Position numbers and translations under genes: made by a program. Below are positions 1 through 14,408 of a stretch of 64,000 nucleotides of DNA, piece after piece (position 1 is the stretch's first letter; each line of letters opens with the position of its first letter). The DNA comes from Dinochytrium kinnereticum (lineage: Eukaryota > Chytridiomycota > Chytridiomycetes > Chytridiales > Chytridiaceae), in the NCBI GenBank assembly GCA_027604005.1, contig JADGJT010000001.1, forward strand, positions 181,764-245,763, in the 5' to 3' direction. The notes beneath the pieces were generated by a model. The model was given only the letters and a program-made list of their open reading frames with translations, searched no databases and was not told the DNA's origin.

Positions 1-3000
1 TTTTCTTGGTTCGGGTCGCCTGATCCTAAAATTCGGAATTTCACTCTCTGACCGAGAACTGAGGCGTCTAAAGAGGCCTCTAACCACCCTTCTTTGTCGG
101 TCATGCCTTCAATCTTGCATCGTAGCTTAACGCCTTTATAGTGGTCTTGGTGCTTAAACTGTAAGGTGACTGGTACTTCTACCCTCTGACCTGGACCAAG
201 ATTGGATTGGGGGATACCAAATGATACATCGAAATCCGGTGACTTTGGATTCTCCCATGTGAAGCTTGTGGGGAGGTGAGTCATGTTTTGAATAGTGATC
301 GTCCATATAAAAGGAACGTTTAGGAAGCAGCTAAGGCTGTTGGTGGCGTTGATAATTTTGGCGGATGGGGCTTGAACTTCTGCTCGGACCTCCACGCACG
401 ATAATGTGACTGGCCGGCCTTCTTCATCCATCGGCAAAATATCGCAAGATAAGATCCCTCTTAGTCTTTGTCTTATGGACGGGTTGAACGTTAAGATGCA
501 GGTCTCCGTACTATTTGCCTCAATAACCCCAGAAGAAGGTTTAAGTACCATCTTCCATCTTCCCTCCACGTCTTCTATTTCCTCATCATCCCCTTCCACC
601 GCGTTCTCCGTTATTCTCCTGGATACACCACCCATACTTGCTACAGAAAGTCTCCATCTGAAGGGAACTCCCGACTGATTTACGAGCGGTACAGAGGCAG
701 TTCCCGAAGATCCCAGAGCGATCAACCCAAAGTCAACCATCATCAGTCCGAAGTCAAGCGATCCTGGTTTGACTTCCACATTGGCTAACAATGGGATGCT
801 TAAGAGCGTTTCACCCCCGATTTCATGGATCATATCTATAAACCCCTCTCCCCATATACGATCTGGGAACCGTCCGGTTGCTTTAAGCTTTATCGCGTTG
901 GAGGAATTTGCTCTGACAACGTTCCCTTCTTCATCGTCGTTGTGGAACTCTATTTCCATGGTGCGTGGGTTGATATTACGAGTTCGGAGGATGTACGGAA
1001 TATCTGAGATGCTTCTATTGTGGAGGAAAACTGACAATGTCCTTGTACTTCCCACGAAAACTGATCCGGTAAAGAAGAGAATCTCAGGCTTACTGAATAT
1101 CTCATACGCGATGCCTTCTCCCGTCAATAAAACCTCAATGGCGCATTCCAAATCGCGACTATTGCTGCTCAACCTTGGGTGAACGTCTCCCTCATCGTCA
1201 ACGCGGTCATCTTCATCCAACAATAAAAGCTTTGCAACAACATTGTAATGCTTCTCCTCCTGTGGTGTGAAATTGACACGGAACGTAAACTCACTATTTG
1301 GCGCCAAATACCCAAACGCAGGTTCAAATGAAAAGCAATCGTTCTTTGGAACTTGGTCCCAGGTGTTGCCCTCAATCTCTATCCCATCCCCAGGGTAATC
1401 CACAACTATCCATTTGAACGATAGCCTTATCCTCGAATTATTTTGAACCTTCATGGCGTACACTGTTGCAGCTTGAACGTTTTGACGGTGAAATGTCAGG
1501 ATCCCGTCTTTGAAGGTAGGGAGATGAGCAACACTTTTCGGCTCCATCACCGTGCAGCTCAAAATCTCCACGTGAGGGCTTTGAGCGATCCCATACAAAG
1601 GAAGTTCTAACACCTGGCAATTGTCACAGGCAATCTTTAAGACAGCCTCGTCCAGTCTTTCACGAAGACCCGGTTTACCACCGTTCGAAAATCCAAGATC
1701 CTGCATCTGCGCTCGATATGTAACCGTGATTTCTCCATGAGCGCCGGCATCCACCGCGAAGAAAGTGGGCCGCACCTCAAAATGCCCCTGTAAGACTGGC
1801 GGCATCTCAATCGTTTCCCCCATCTCACTCCTCTGCCTCAGCATTTCAAACACCGAATAAGGATCTAAGTCATCCTCCTGACGAACGATCAAAAACTTCC
1901 CAGGTCCTCCTATGTTCTTGAAGCTCCATCTGCGGGTGGCCACGTAACCTGCTCGACATGGACCGCAATGAAGTACATCCGAGAGAGTAAGCTCTGGAGG
2001 CTCGCGCTTGGCTATCACTGGCACCACGAATGAGTAGGGACCCTCAGGGCTTCCCTGACCGATCTCTGTGGATACGAGAAGCATGAGCTCAAAATCTGCG
2101 AGTGAGTCTGGAGTGAAGAGGACCTCGTACGTGCAGCTCATTCCCGAGGCGATGAGTCCGTCGAATCGGATAGGGGTCTCCTTCAGTCGGACCTCAAAGT
2201 ACTTTGAGTAATTGTAGGGAGGCATGGTACTTAATCTGAACCGAGTAGCGTGAGAAGTTTTGTTTCGGATCGTGAGTGTTTTAAAGTAGGTCTTGTGGGG
2301 GATATAGTTGGTGAAGAAGAGGGATTCGGGGGTGGACACAATCCTTCCATCGATTGGCCTCCCCGCCTTTGCATGTTTTTTCTCGCTCTTTTGAAGAAAA
2401 CTACTCTGAAAAGCAGATGGAAGCGGCCCATCTATTGCCGTTAAAGGAAATCGTGGGTTTCTTAAAAACCTCACACGTGACTCCATACTCTTCAACAGCG
2501 CAAACTCCTCCTCGGTAAAAGGATGCATTCTGTTCCTCTTATCTGGAATTCTCGGTCGGGATGGCTCTAGCGCCCCAGGGCGAGTAATTATGGAGTCTGC
2601 CTCCGTTTCAAGAATTCCAGCCTTGTAAATGCTATCGGCTAGCTTTTCCCCCATCAACCACGGTTTTGTCGATTTTCCGTTTGCTGTGCGCTTGATAGAG
2701 GTTCTGGGTATCGCGTTAAAGATTCCGCTTGTGTATCCGGTCTTGAGCCTTGCAGTTGCATATGCATTCGGCTCCCCTTCCATGCTTACTTCGAATTCTC
2801 TCGACACGACCATAGAGCGACTTTCAAGGCCTCCGAGATCTCCACGCTCAATACTATTGATAAATTGCTGAAGTGATAAAACCTTTTCTCGTAGATCTGA
2901 TACATATTCTCCCATTAACCTTCGCTCTTCAAGATAGGTGGAGATGATAGGCTTGAGATCCGTAGCCTGATTAAGCCCACTTTCCAACATATCATTTCCC

Positions 3001-4001
3001 ATTTTCTGCAGCCACAGTTTCAGGTCTTTCAAAATGGAGTCTTCGGAAACATCTTCTCCCGTGCCTAAGGAATATTTCAACCAAACCAATTTATCCTCCT
3101 TGGCGTCGACGGTAGATGCCTCTCCCTCTGTCACCGACAACATCGGAAGCTGAGCTGAAGTTATTGAATTGCTTCCACCTTGAGGCACTGTTTTTAACGC
3201 TGTAGACTCCAAAGTCTGCTGCTGCTCTCTTTCCCACACCGTGTAAGCATCATACGCCTCTTGCAGAGCAGCCTCATAAGCTTTTTTCAACACAAGCGCT
3301 TCGGCTCTCAGTTTAGCTTTTCCGGCACTTAAGGGAACGCTCGAGGTTGACTTGCACTTTAATCCGGTAGAGAGGGCAGCTGTATTGTTTGCATCGTCAA
3401 GCAAGTGTGCCGCCGAATTGGCCAGCCTCAATACCTCCGCACCTAATCCGTCCTTCACTGACGAGGGGTTATCTGCGACGGCAAGTAAGACATCTTTGAT
3501 CTTTGCAAAGGCTGGAGCGGATTGAAGCAGTCCTCGAGTTAGCGATGGCAGAGATTTGCTGTGGAGCTTTGCCAACGGGGACTTGAAGAGAGAATGTGGA
3601 CTATCGGTTGTGATGTTGTTTTTCTCGGTGGTGGTGGTGTAGTATTCTCCATGAGAGGTTTGCGGCTTCTTTCCAGTGCGTGGTTCGATGAGGGAGACTG
3701 ATCTGCCGACGTGATGGTGTCGTTCCAAGTCGAGCAGGTCAAACCTCCTTGGAACTTCTGCCTGGTGATGGTTGATGGCTGTTGTTGATGTTGCTCCCTT
3801 AAGCCTTGAGACACCGGTGCTCTCGCCATCAGCGGTGGTTGAGGCCAAGATGACACCCTCAGCGGAGGTCGCCTCAGCAATGACCACAGCTGGCCCAACC
3901 TCCATGAGGCAATTGTCAAGAGAGTTGTCAGAGTGACACGGACATATTCCAGTGGAGCTGGGATTTCTTGCTGGGATTTCCTGAGTCTGACTGATGAACA
4001 T
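1..4001 (-). CDS. DLEC1-like ASH/Ig-repeat axonemal protein (partial, C-terminus outside window)
   Basis: One uninterrupted reading frame of about 1,333 codons runs leftwards from an ATG at 4001-3999 off the window edge, with no intron seen. The first ~330 residues are polar, with a predicted helical stretch (AEALVLKKAYEAALQEAYDA). From about residue 530 there are repeated beta-rich ASH/MSP-type Ig-like modules: 'FFTNYIPHKTYFKTLTIRN', 'LHCGPCRAGYVATRRWSFKN', 'GSLDFGLMMVDFGLIALGSS'. This layout is typical of DLEC1/CFAP81 and related central-apparatus or ciliary proteins (family knowledge). The assignment to DLEC1 rather than another ASH-repeat protein such as CFAP65 or HYDIN is inference. A second in-frame ATG lies at 3905-3903; I chose the upstream one because the frame stays open to it. 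It is divergent from the fasciclin gene, with 115 bp between start codons. A flagellar protein here suggests an organism with zoospores. Confidence 0.72.
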   Translation of the reverse strand, partial: MFISQTQEIPARNPSSTGICPCHSDNSLDNCLMEVGPAVVIAEATSAEGVILASTTADGESTGVSRLKGATSTTAINHHQAEVPRRFDLLDLERHHHVGRSVSLIEPRTGKKPQTSHGEYYTTTTEKNNITTDSPHSLFKSPLAKLHSKSLPSLTRGLLQSAPAFAKIKDVLLAVADNPSSVKDGLGAEVLRLANSAAHLLDDANNTAALSTGLKCKSTSSVPLSAGKAKLRAEALVLKKAYEAALQEAYDAYTVWEREQQQTLESTALKTVPQGGSNSITSAQLPMLSVTEGEASTVDAKEDKLVWLKYSLGTGEDVSEDSILKDLKLWLQKMGNDMLESGLNQATDLKPIISTYLEERRLMGEYVSDLREKVLSLQQFINSIERGDLGGLESRSMVVSREFEVSMEGEPNAYATARLKTGYTSGIFNAIPRTSIKRTANGKSTKPWLMGEKLADSIYKAGILETEADSIITRPGALEPSRPRIPDKRNRMHPFTEEEFALLKSMESRVRFLRNPRFPLTAIDGPLPSAFQSSFLQKSEKKHAKAGRPIDGRIVSTPESLFFTNYIPHKTYFKTLTIRNKTSHATRFRLSTMPPYNYSKYFEVRLKETPIRFDGLIASGMSCTYEVLFTPDSLADFELMLLVSTEIGQGSPEGPYSFVVPVIAKREPPELTLSDVLHCGPCRAGYVATRRWSFKNIGGPGKFLIVRQEDDLDPYSVFEMLRQRSEMGETIEMPPVLQGHFEVRPTFFAVDAGAHGEITVTYRAQMQDLGFSNGGKPGLRERLDEAVLKIACDNCQVLELPLYGIAQSPHVEILSCTVMEPKSVAHLPTFKDGILTFHRQNVQAATVYAMKVQNNSRIRLSFKWIVVDYPGDGIEIEGNTWDQVPKNDCFSFEPAFGYLAPNSEFTFRVNFTPQEEKHYNVVAKLLLLDEDDRVDDEGDVHPRLSSNSRDLECAIEVLLTGEGIAYEIFSKPEILFFTGSVFVGSTRTLSVFLHNRSISDIPYILRTRNINPRTMEIEFHNDDEEGNVVRANSSNAIKLKATGRFPDRIWGEGFIDMIHEIGGETLLSIPLLANVEVKPGSLDFGLMMVDFGLIALGSSGTASVPLVNQSGVPFRWRLSVASMGGVSRRITENAVEGDDEEIEDVEGRWKMVLKPSSGVIEANSTETCILTFNPSIRQRLRGILSCDILPMDEEGRPVTLSCVEVRAEVQAPSAKIINATNSLSCFLNVPFIWTITIQNMTHLPTSFTWENPKSPDFDVSFGIPQSNLGPGQRVEVPVTLQFKHQDHYKGVKLRCKIEGMTDKEGWLEASLDASVLGQRVKFRILGSGDPNQE

Positions 4002-4055
4002 GTCGACCGCGTGCCTTCTGCTTGAAAGTCCGCTTTTGCTCACCCACCCCTTCAG

Positions 4056-4063
4056 TATAAAAA
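4056..4063 (+). promoter_or_regulatory. TATA box of the fasciclin gene
   Basis: The sequence tataaaaa lies 54-61 bp upstream of the ATG at 4117, in the 115-bp gap between two divergent genes. Its position and orientation suit the rightward secreted-protein gene. No matching element is seen for the leftward gene. Confidence 0.55.
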
Positions 4064-4116
4064 CACATCCTCCACACCCTTGCCTCCTCAAGAACAACTG
4101 CGTCAGAGGAGAAAGA

Positions 4117-5468
4117 ATGCGCTCCTTCACCGCCCTGCTCGCCACGGCCTTGGTCGCCTCAGCTGCTGCCGTCGCCGCTGCCCCCGCCCCTGCTCAAAGC
4201 CGTCCTTTTGTTATTGCTGACGTTCTGAACGAGGAGGACGTCCTTCGCAGCATCTCTGAGGAGAGCAATCCAACACCCCCCGACCACACGGTCCTCTTCC
4301 TCGTTGAGCACTTGGAGAGTGCAAGGGAGCTCTCAAAGCTTCTTAAGGAAGTTCCTGACATCAAGAACTTCCTCAACGAGACCGCTGCTGTGACTCTTTT
4401 TGCTCCTACCAATGAGGCATTCCGTCGCAAGCCCAATATCTCTCCCAGCGGGCCTGGAATCACTGATAGTGAGTCTAATCTTTTCTTTTCAGCGGCTAAT
4501 GCACTTTGAAATATAGTTCTCTTGTATCATACAGTCGCGGCTTCCCGCGTTTCGACCTCGTTGAAGAACGGCGACTTGATCGATACTATGCTTGTCCTTG
4601 ACTCCTTGGGTGGCCAAGCTCAGAAGATTAAGGTTCTTGCTCCTCATGGTTTGTAGCATGTGCATCGCTCGTTCTTGCCAATTGATTGATCAAGTAGTCA
4701 TGGCTGACTGAACGTTCTATTTTGCTTCCCACAATCAGACGAGGGAATCTTTTTTAACCATATGTCAAAGGTGGTTAAGGCTGATATCAAGGGAACGAAT
4801 GGATATGTCCATACCGTCGACCGGATCCTGTTGCCCCCCCCACATGTTGGCCGTACTCTTTATTCTAGGCCCCAAGACTTTAGTGTGCTCGTTTTGGCAT
4901 TGAAACGCGCAGAGCTCATTGACCAGCTTACTTCTTCCGTTGCAATCACCATCTTTGCTCCCGTTAACAGTAAGTTCAAGAGTTTTATCAATACCAGAAG
5001 TTTGCACTAATTGCAGTTTAACTTGATAGGGGCTTTCCGTAAGCTCGGATTCCGCCGCCTTAGGTATCTGTTCTCCGATGAAGGTGCCAATGAATTGAAG
5101 CAGGTAAACTAATCGTTTTCGGTTCCGGTAGTGACATGTTGAAGATACTTGCCTACCATGTCTCAACCGATTTGGTGTACTCTGGAGCCATAGTTCAAGC
5201 AGGCAGCGCCACCCTTCCCACTTTGTTGGATGGGGAAACACTTCAGCTTCAAATCAGGAAGGAGGAAGATGAGCAGGGTCACAAGAACACTGTGATTGAG
5301 ATCAACGACCAAGCACATGTAGTTTTCAACGATATTCTCAGCTCAAATGCAGCTGTCCATGGCATTGACCACGTCCTCACTCCTCCGGGTTTCGTGGAGG
5401 AAGTTCATGACTGCCATGAAGAATTTGATGACGATGACTTCGCTCATGTCATGGAAGCCCTGCTTTGA
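4117..5468 (+). CDS. Secreted protein with two fasciclin (FAS1) domains
   Basis: Five exons (4117-4468, 4535-4648, 4739-4969, 5030-5103, 5145-5468) give 364 aa in frame. The N-terminus is a classic signal peptide (MRSFTALLATALVASAAAVA followed by an Ala/Pro stretch). Two FAS1 repeats are visible. The first has the H1 box 'VTLFAPTNEAFRR' and later 'LKNGDLIDTMLVLDSLGG'. The second has 'ITIFAPVNRAFRKLGF' and the H2-type box 'LAYHVSTDLVYSG', ending near 'NAAVHGIDHVLTPPGF'. FAS1 proteins are extracellular adhesion or matrix proteins, often on the cell surface. This one ends in an acidic tail without a clear GPI hydrophobic segment, so it is probably soluble. The last intron (5104-5144, 41 nt) was placed because the nearer AG gives an immediate stop. 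Confidence 0.85.
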
Positions 5469-5699
5469 ATATTATATTGATCCAACAGCGCGTTGAGGAT
5501 GTATTTTTTTTGAATATATATTCGCCAGTTCAGAGCAGCGTTTTCGCTATTATTTTCCCATTAATGAGGCGTTCGGTGATGCCTCGCGTGCAAGGTTCTG
5601 CTCATAACAATTTCTCCGAAAACATCCACCCCCCCACCTACAAGGCAAGAAGAGGTCAAGGTCAACATAGACCATCCCTTGTGTGACGGTATATTCGAT

Positions 5700-10878
<5,179 letters not shown>

Positions 10879-10931
10879 CCTTGATTCCCCTTTTACTATA
10901 ATAAATATCCATTAAAAAAGTTGGTCGAAAA

Positions 10932-12363
10932 ATGTTGTTCACACCTCGACCACAAGACGTTAAGTTCTTCAAGCTATGTCTCAACTACATTCCGGCGTAT
11001 GGAACAGACTATGACTTGAATCGGTTGAACTTCCTCTTGCCTTGCGGTTTCGTCTGAACATATTCAGGATGAGTTTAGCCTTTTTCGGTCTTTCAGGGTT
11101 GGACCTACTCAAATCCTTGGATACGGAGGTCAAGCCTGAGACAAAGGCAAGCTGGATTGAATGGATCTACTCTCAGCAAGTTCATCCTGATCCCGCTGAT
11201 CCAGGTGCCTTACCATCAAGGTGATGCCAACTGACCTGTGTGCAGAGTCTGTAAAGCTTTGCGGCTTTCGCGGATCTCCGGCGTCTGGGAGGCCATATTC
11301 ACCAAATTCTGTAAGAAGAAAGCTCTTATGAATGCCTTAGTGATACTGTTCTAGACCGAAACAATCAAACAATCTTATGACTGCGCTCAATTGGCAATGA
11401 CTTACACAGCTTTGGCAAGTCTTGTTATTCTTGGTGACGACTTGGCCCGCGTTGACCGATCCTCTATCATTGCCGCTTTGAAGGGGCTCCAACGGCCGGA
11501 TGGAGTGTTTGTGGACCTACCACGGGGTTTTTCTTACACTTTCGCAGCTTTCGGTCGAGTTTTTATTCCAATGAGGCAGATATGCGGTATTTGTTCACCG
11601 CCTGCACGATTTCGTACATGATCAACGACTTTGAAGGTGTCGATAAGGATCGTGCAGTTAGTTACATTTTAAAGAGCCAGGTACTGTAATCCCAGACTCC
11701 TCATCTTAGGACTTACGTGCTGGGTGCATAGAACTATGACTATGGATTTGGACAAGGCCCAGAAACGGAGTCTCATGGTAAGATAAAGAAAGTGCTGCGT
11801 ATATCGCATAATTGATAGTGACATCGGCATAGGCGGTATGTCGTATTGTGCTCTTGCATCTCTTGCATTGATGGGCCGTCTGAATGCAATCGACTTCTGC
11901 AAGGATAAGATCATCAATTGGCTTTTGCACAGGCAGGAAAGCGGGTTCTGTGGGAGAGTAGGAAAGATCCCTGACACATGCTATTCATTCTGGGTGGGAG
12001 CGAGTCTGGCGGTAAGTCCACTGCCCATCATTAAATGCTGAAAGTACGTTCTTGCAGATTTTGGGTGCATTCCATTTCGTTAACGATGAAGAAAACAAAA
12101 GGTTTCTCTCAACAACTTCTACAAATAGAGGAGGATTCAGCAAACACCCTTTCGGGGATCCAGGTCTGCCCTCCTTTGCTACTGTGTTCCAGCATGTTGA
12201 AGTATTTCTAGATCTCCTCCATGCTTACATGGGTTTTGCTGGGTTGGCATTGTGCGTAGACTGTGAGCAATCCGGGATTCAGAGCGTGAGGCCTGAGCTG
12301 AACATATCTACGGCTGCGCATGATCGGTTGATGCATTCGACTTGGTGGCAAGGGAAGCAGTGA
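10932..12363 (+). CDS. CDC43: Geranylgeranyltransferase type I beta subunit
   Basis: Protein prenyltransferase beta subunit, which attaches geranylgeranyl to CaaL-type C-termini of Rho-family GTPases. It starts 'MLFTPRPQDVKFFKLCLNYI' at 10932. Spliced in frame, it shows 'SFYSNEADMRYLFTACTISY', the repeat 'NYDYGFGQGPETESHGG', the zinc-ligand motif DTCYSFWVGASL (Asp/Cys) and the second zinc-ligand region DLLHAYMGFAGLAL (His). An intron at about 12164-12211 ending in ctag joins 'GDP' to 'DLLHAYMG'. The C-terminal 'RPELNIS' matches GGTase I better than farnesyltransferase. At least seven exons are implied, all with introns of 40-60 nt. The gene begins 53 bp after the myosin stop on the same strand, so transcription read-through or a very compact promoter is likely. 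RabGGTase or FTase beta is less likely given the end of the protein. Confidence 0.88.
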
Positions 12364-12804
12364 TGATGTTTCATTCAATCATCAGCGTTCAAATCGTCGA
12401 CTTCATATATAACCCTATTTAATGCATTAACGAGGCTCCGTTTGCTTCGATAATAAAGTACCTGATGATCAAGGAACATGAAGGGCAGTGGGCTATCTCC
12501 TCTCCGTCCTTGAGCTGCTCCTTTTTTTTTGTTGTTGCAAAAGGTCAGGGCCACCATCAGCTGGATTGCCACTTACCAGTGTTATCTGGAATCTGTCACC
12601 GCATGGACATGGATAGAAATATGTTTTCTGGTCCTCGTCAAAGTCCATATCTTCGATTTCAACCTTGACCTGGTTATCGGCAGCTCAATCTCATACCCAA
12701 ACCTCATCGTAGAAGGATGTCATGACTGCATTCCAAACTGTGATCCAGAAAAAAATAACCACTTGACAAAAAAAAAAAAATAAAGGCTTTGGAAAGTGTC
12801 GTGC
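12364..12804. other. Intergenic region between GGTase I beta and the CDK11-type kinase
   Basis: 441 bp. Short overlapping ORFs occur on both strands but none shows family similarity or a good start. A 14-nt A tract lies just before the kinase (12768-12781). I see no RNA gene. It probably holds the 3' UTR of one gene and the promoter of the next. Confidence 0.6.
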
Positions 12805-14407
12805 ATGGACCAGCCAAGAGACGCGGAGTTTGCATCTCCAAAGCCATCTAAAAAGACGTTTTCAAAGTGGGAAGCAGAAGCGGATGAAGAAGAAGGGTCA
12901 AATGGGAGCACGAAGGTGCTGAAGAAGAGGAAGGTGGAGAAACGACTAGATTCCGCAGCAAGCGCCAAACCCCAAGTTGATACACCAGAAAGACGTCAAC
13001 CACAACAACCACCACCTCCAACTGTGTCATTTAACGCATTCGAGGGTGCTCCCCTTGTTGGCTGCCGGAATGTAGATAATTATGAGAAACTGAACCGCAT
13101 CAGTGAGGGTTCTTACGGCATTGTGTATCGAGCTAAGGATAGAGCGACGGGGGAGATTGTTGCTTTAAAAAAGCTTAAACTGGACCGGGAAACCAACGGG
13201 TTTCCAGTTACCACATTGAGAGAGATACACACCCTACTGCTGTCAAAACATCGCTATATCGTAAACGTGAAAGAGATCGTCACGACTCCCAATCTTAAAG
13301 GGTGCGTGACGGAGGGGAATTACTTTTATTAACAACCTGTAGAATATTTATTGTTATGGAGTTCGTTGAGCATGATCTCAAGAGCCTGATGGAAACGATG
13401 CCGTCGCCTTTTTTGCAATCAGAGATCAAGACTTTAATGCTGCAACTTTTATCTGCGATTGACTGTCTACATAGCAACTGGATCATTCATCGTGACTTAA
13501 AAACTTCCAACTTGCTTATGAACAATCGTGGAGAGCTCAAAGTGGCAGATTTCGGACTAGCTAGGCGTTTCGGAGACCCTCCTGGACCTCTCACACAGCT
13601 CGTGGTGACACTTTGGTACCGGTAAGACGCTTTGAGTAGTGAAAGTAAGACTAACTTGCTTGTCAGGGCTCCCGAGCTGCTACTGGGAGCCAAGGATTAC
13701 TCTACCGCTGTCGATATGTGGTCTTTAGGTTGTATTTTCGCAGAGTTAGTAAATAAGGAGCCCATGGCGCCTGGGCGATCAGAAATCGATCAGTTGAATA
13801 AGGTGCGTGTCTGCAATCGTCATGCTTTAATTTAATTTCGTTCCTTTGGTTAGATTTTTAAGTTGCTGGGCACTCCAAATGAGAAAATCTGGCCTGGATT
13901 TATGGATCTGCCTGCCGCTAAAGCTGTGACATTCGTCAACCAACCGTCAGTGCATTTGCTTGATCTTTGAAAGCTCACAATTGTTGATTGCAGATTTCAC
14001 AACCTCCGCCTGAAGTTTCCCTATTTAACAGAAAACGGAATAGATCTACTTTCAAAGCTTCTCACGTATGATCCAAAAAAAAGAATTACGGCAGAGGCAG
14101 CGCTAAAACATCCATATTTCACGTAAGTTTATTGACGTCTAAACCGCCCTAATGTTCAAAGGCTAACAACTTCCTTCCCTTCTCCATCATCTATAACCCA
14201 AACAACAGCGAAAGTCCATTACCCAAAGACCCATCACTCTTCCCAACCTATCCTAGCAAGTCGGAAGGGGAACGAAAGAAGAGAAACGCAAGCCCTTCTG
14301 CTCCAGTCGCAGCCCACGGAGCAGATGCTTTAGAGGAGGAAGCAGCAGCCCCAAGCTTCAACTACTCGTCATTTGAATCGACTGAGTTCCGGTTGCGATT
14401 CAAGTAA
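12805..14407 (+). CDS. CDK11/PITSLRE-type cyclin-dependent kinase
   Basis: The first exon starts at ATG 12805 and ends at 13302. About 90 residues of charged or Pro-rich N-terminus precede the kinase. Visible kinase elements: Gly loop '[14 protein letters not shown]', VALKKLKLD lysine, C-helix motif FPVTTLREI (the counterpart of PSTAIRE/PITSLRE), '[11 protein letters not shown]' catalytic loop, [11 protein letters not shown], activation-loop '[18 protein letters not shown]', '[18 protein letters not shown]', and the C-lobe '[20 protein letters not shown]'. CDK11 kinases act with L-type cyclins in pre-mRNA processing and transcription; CDK10 is the closest alternative. The tail is Ser/Glu-rich and ends 'STEFRLRFK'. 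The stop codon is one base from the stop codon of the opposite-strand carnitine acetyltransferase. Confidence 0.9.
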
Positions 14408-14408
14408 A

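Noticed and set aside
3539..3919. 126-codon ORF on the - strand
   Set aside because: It is an out-of-frame shadow of the long DLEC1-like reading frame, which covers the same bases with repeat-domain similarity.
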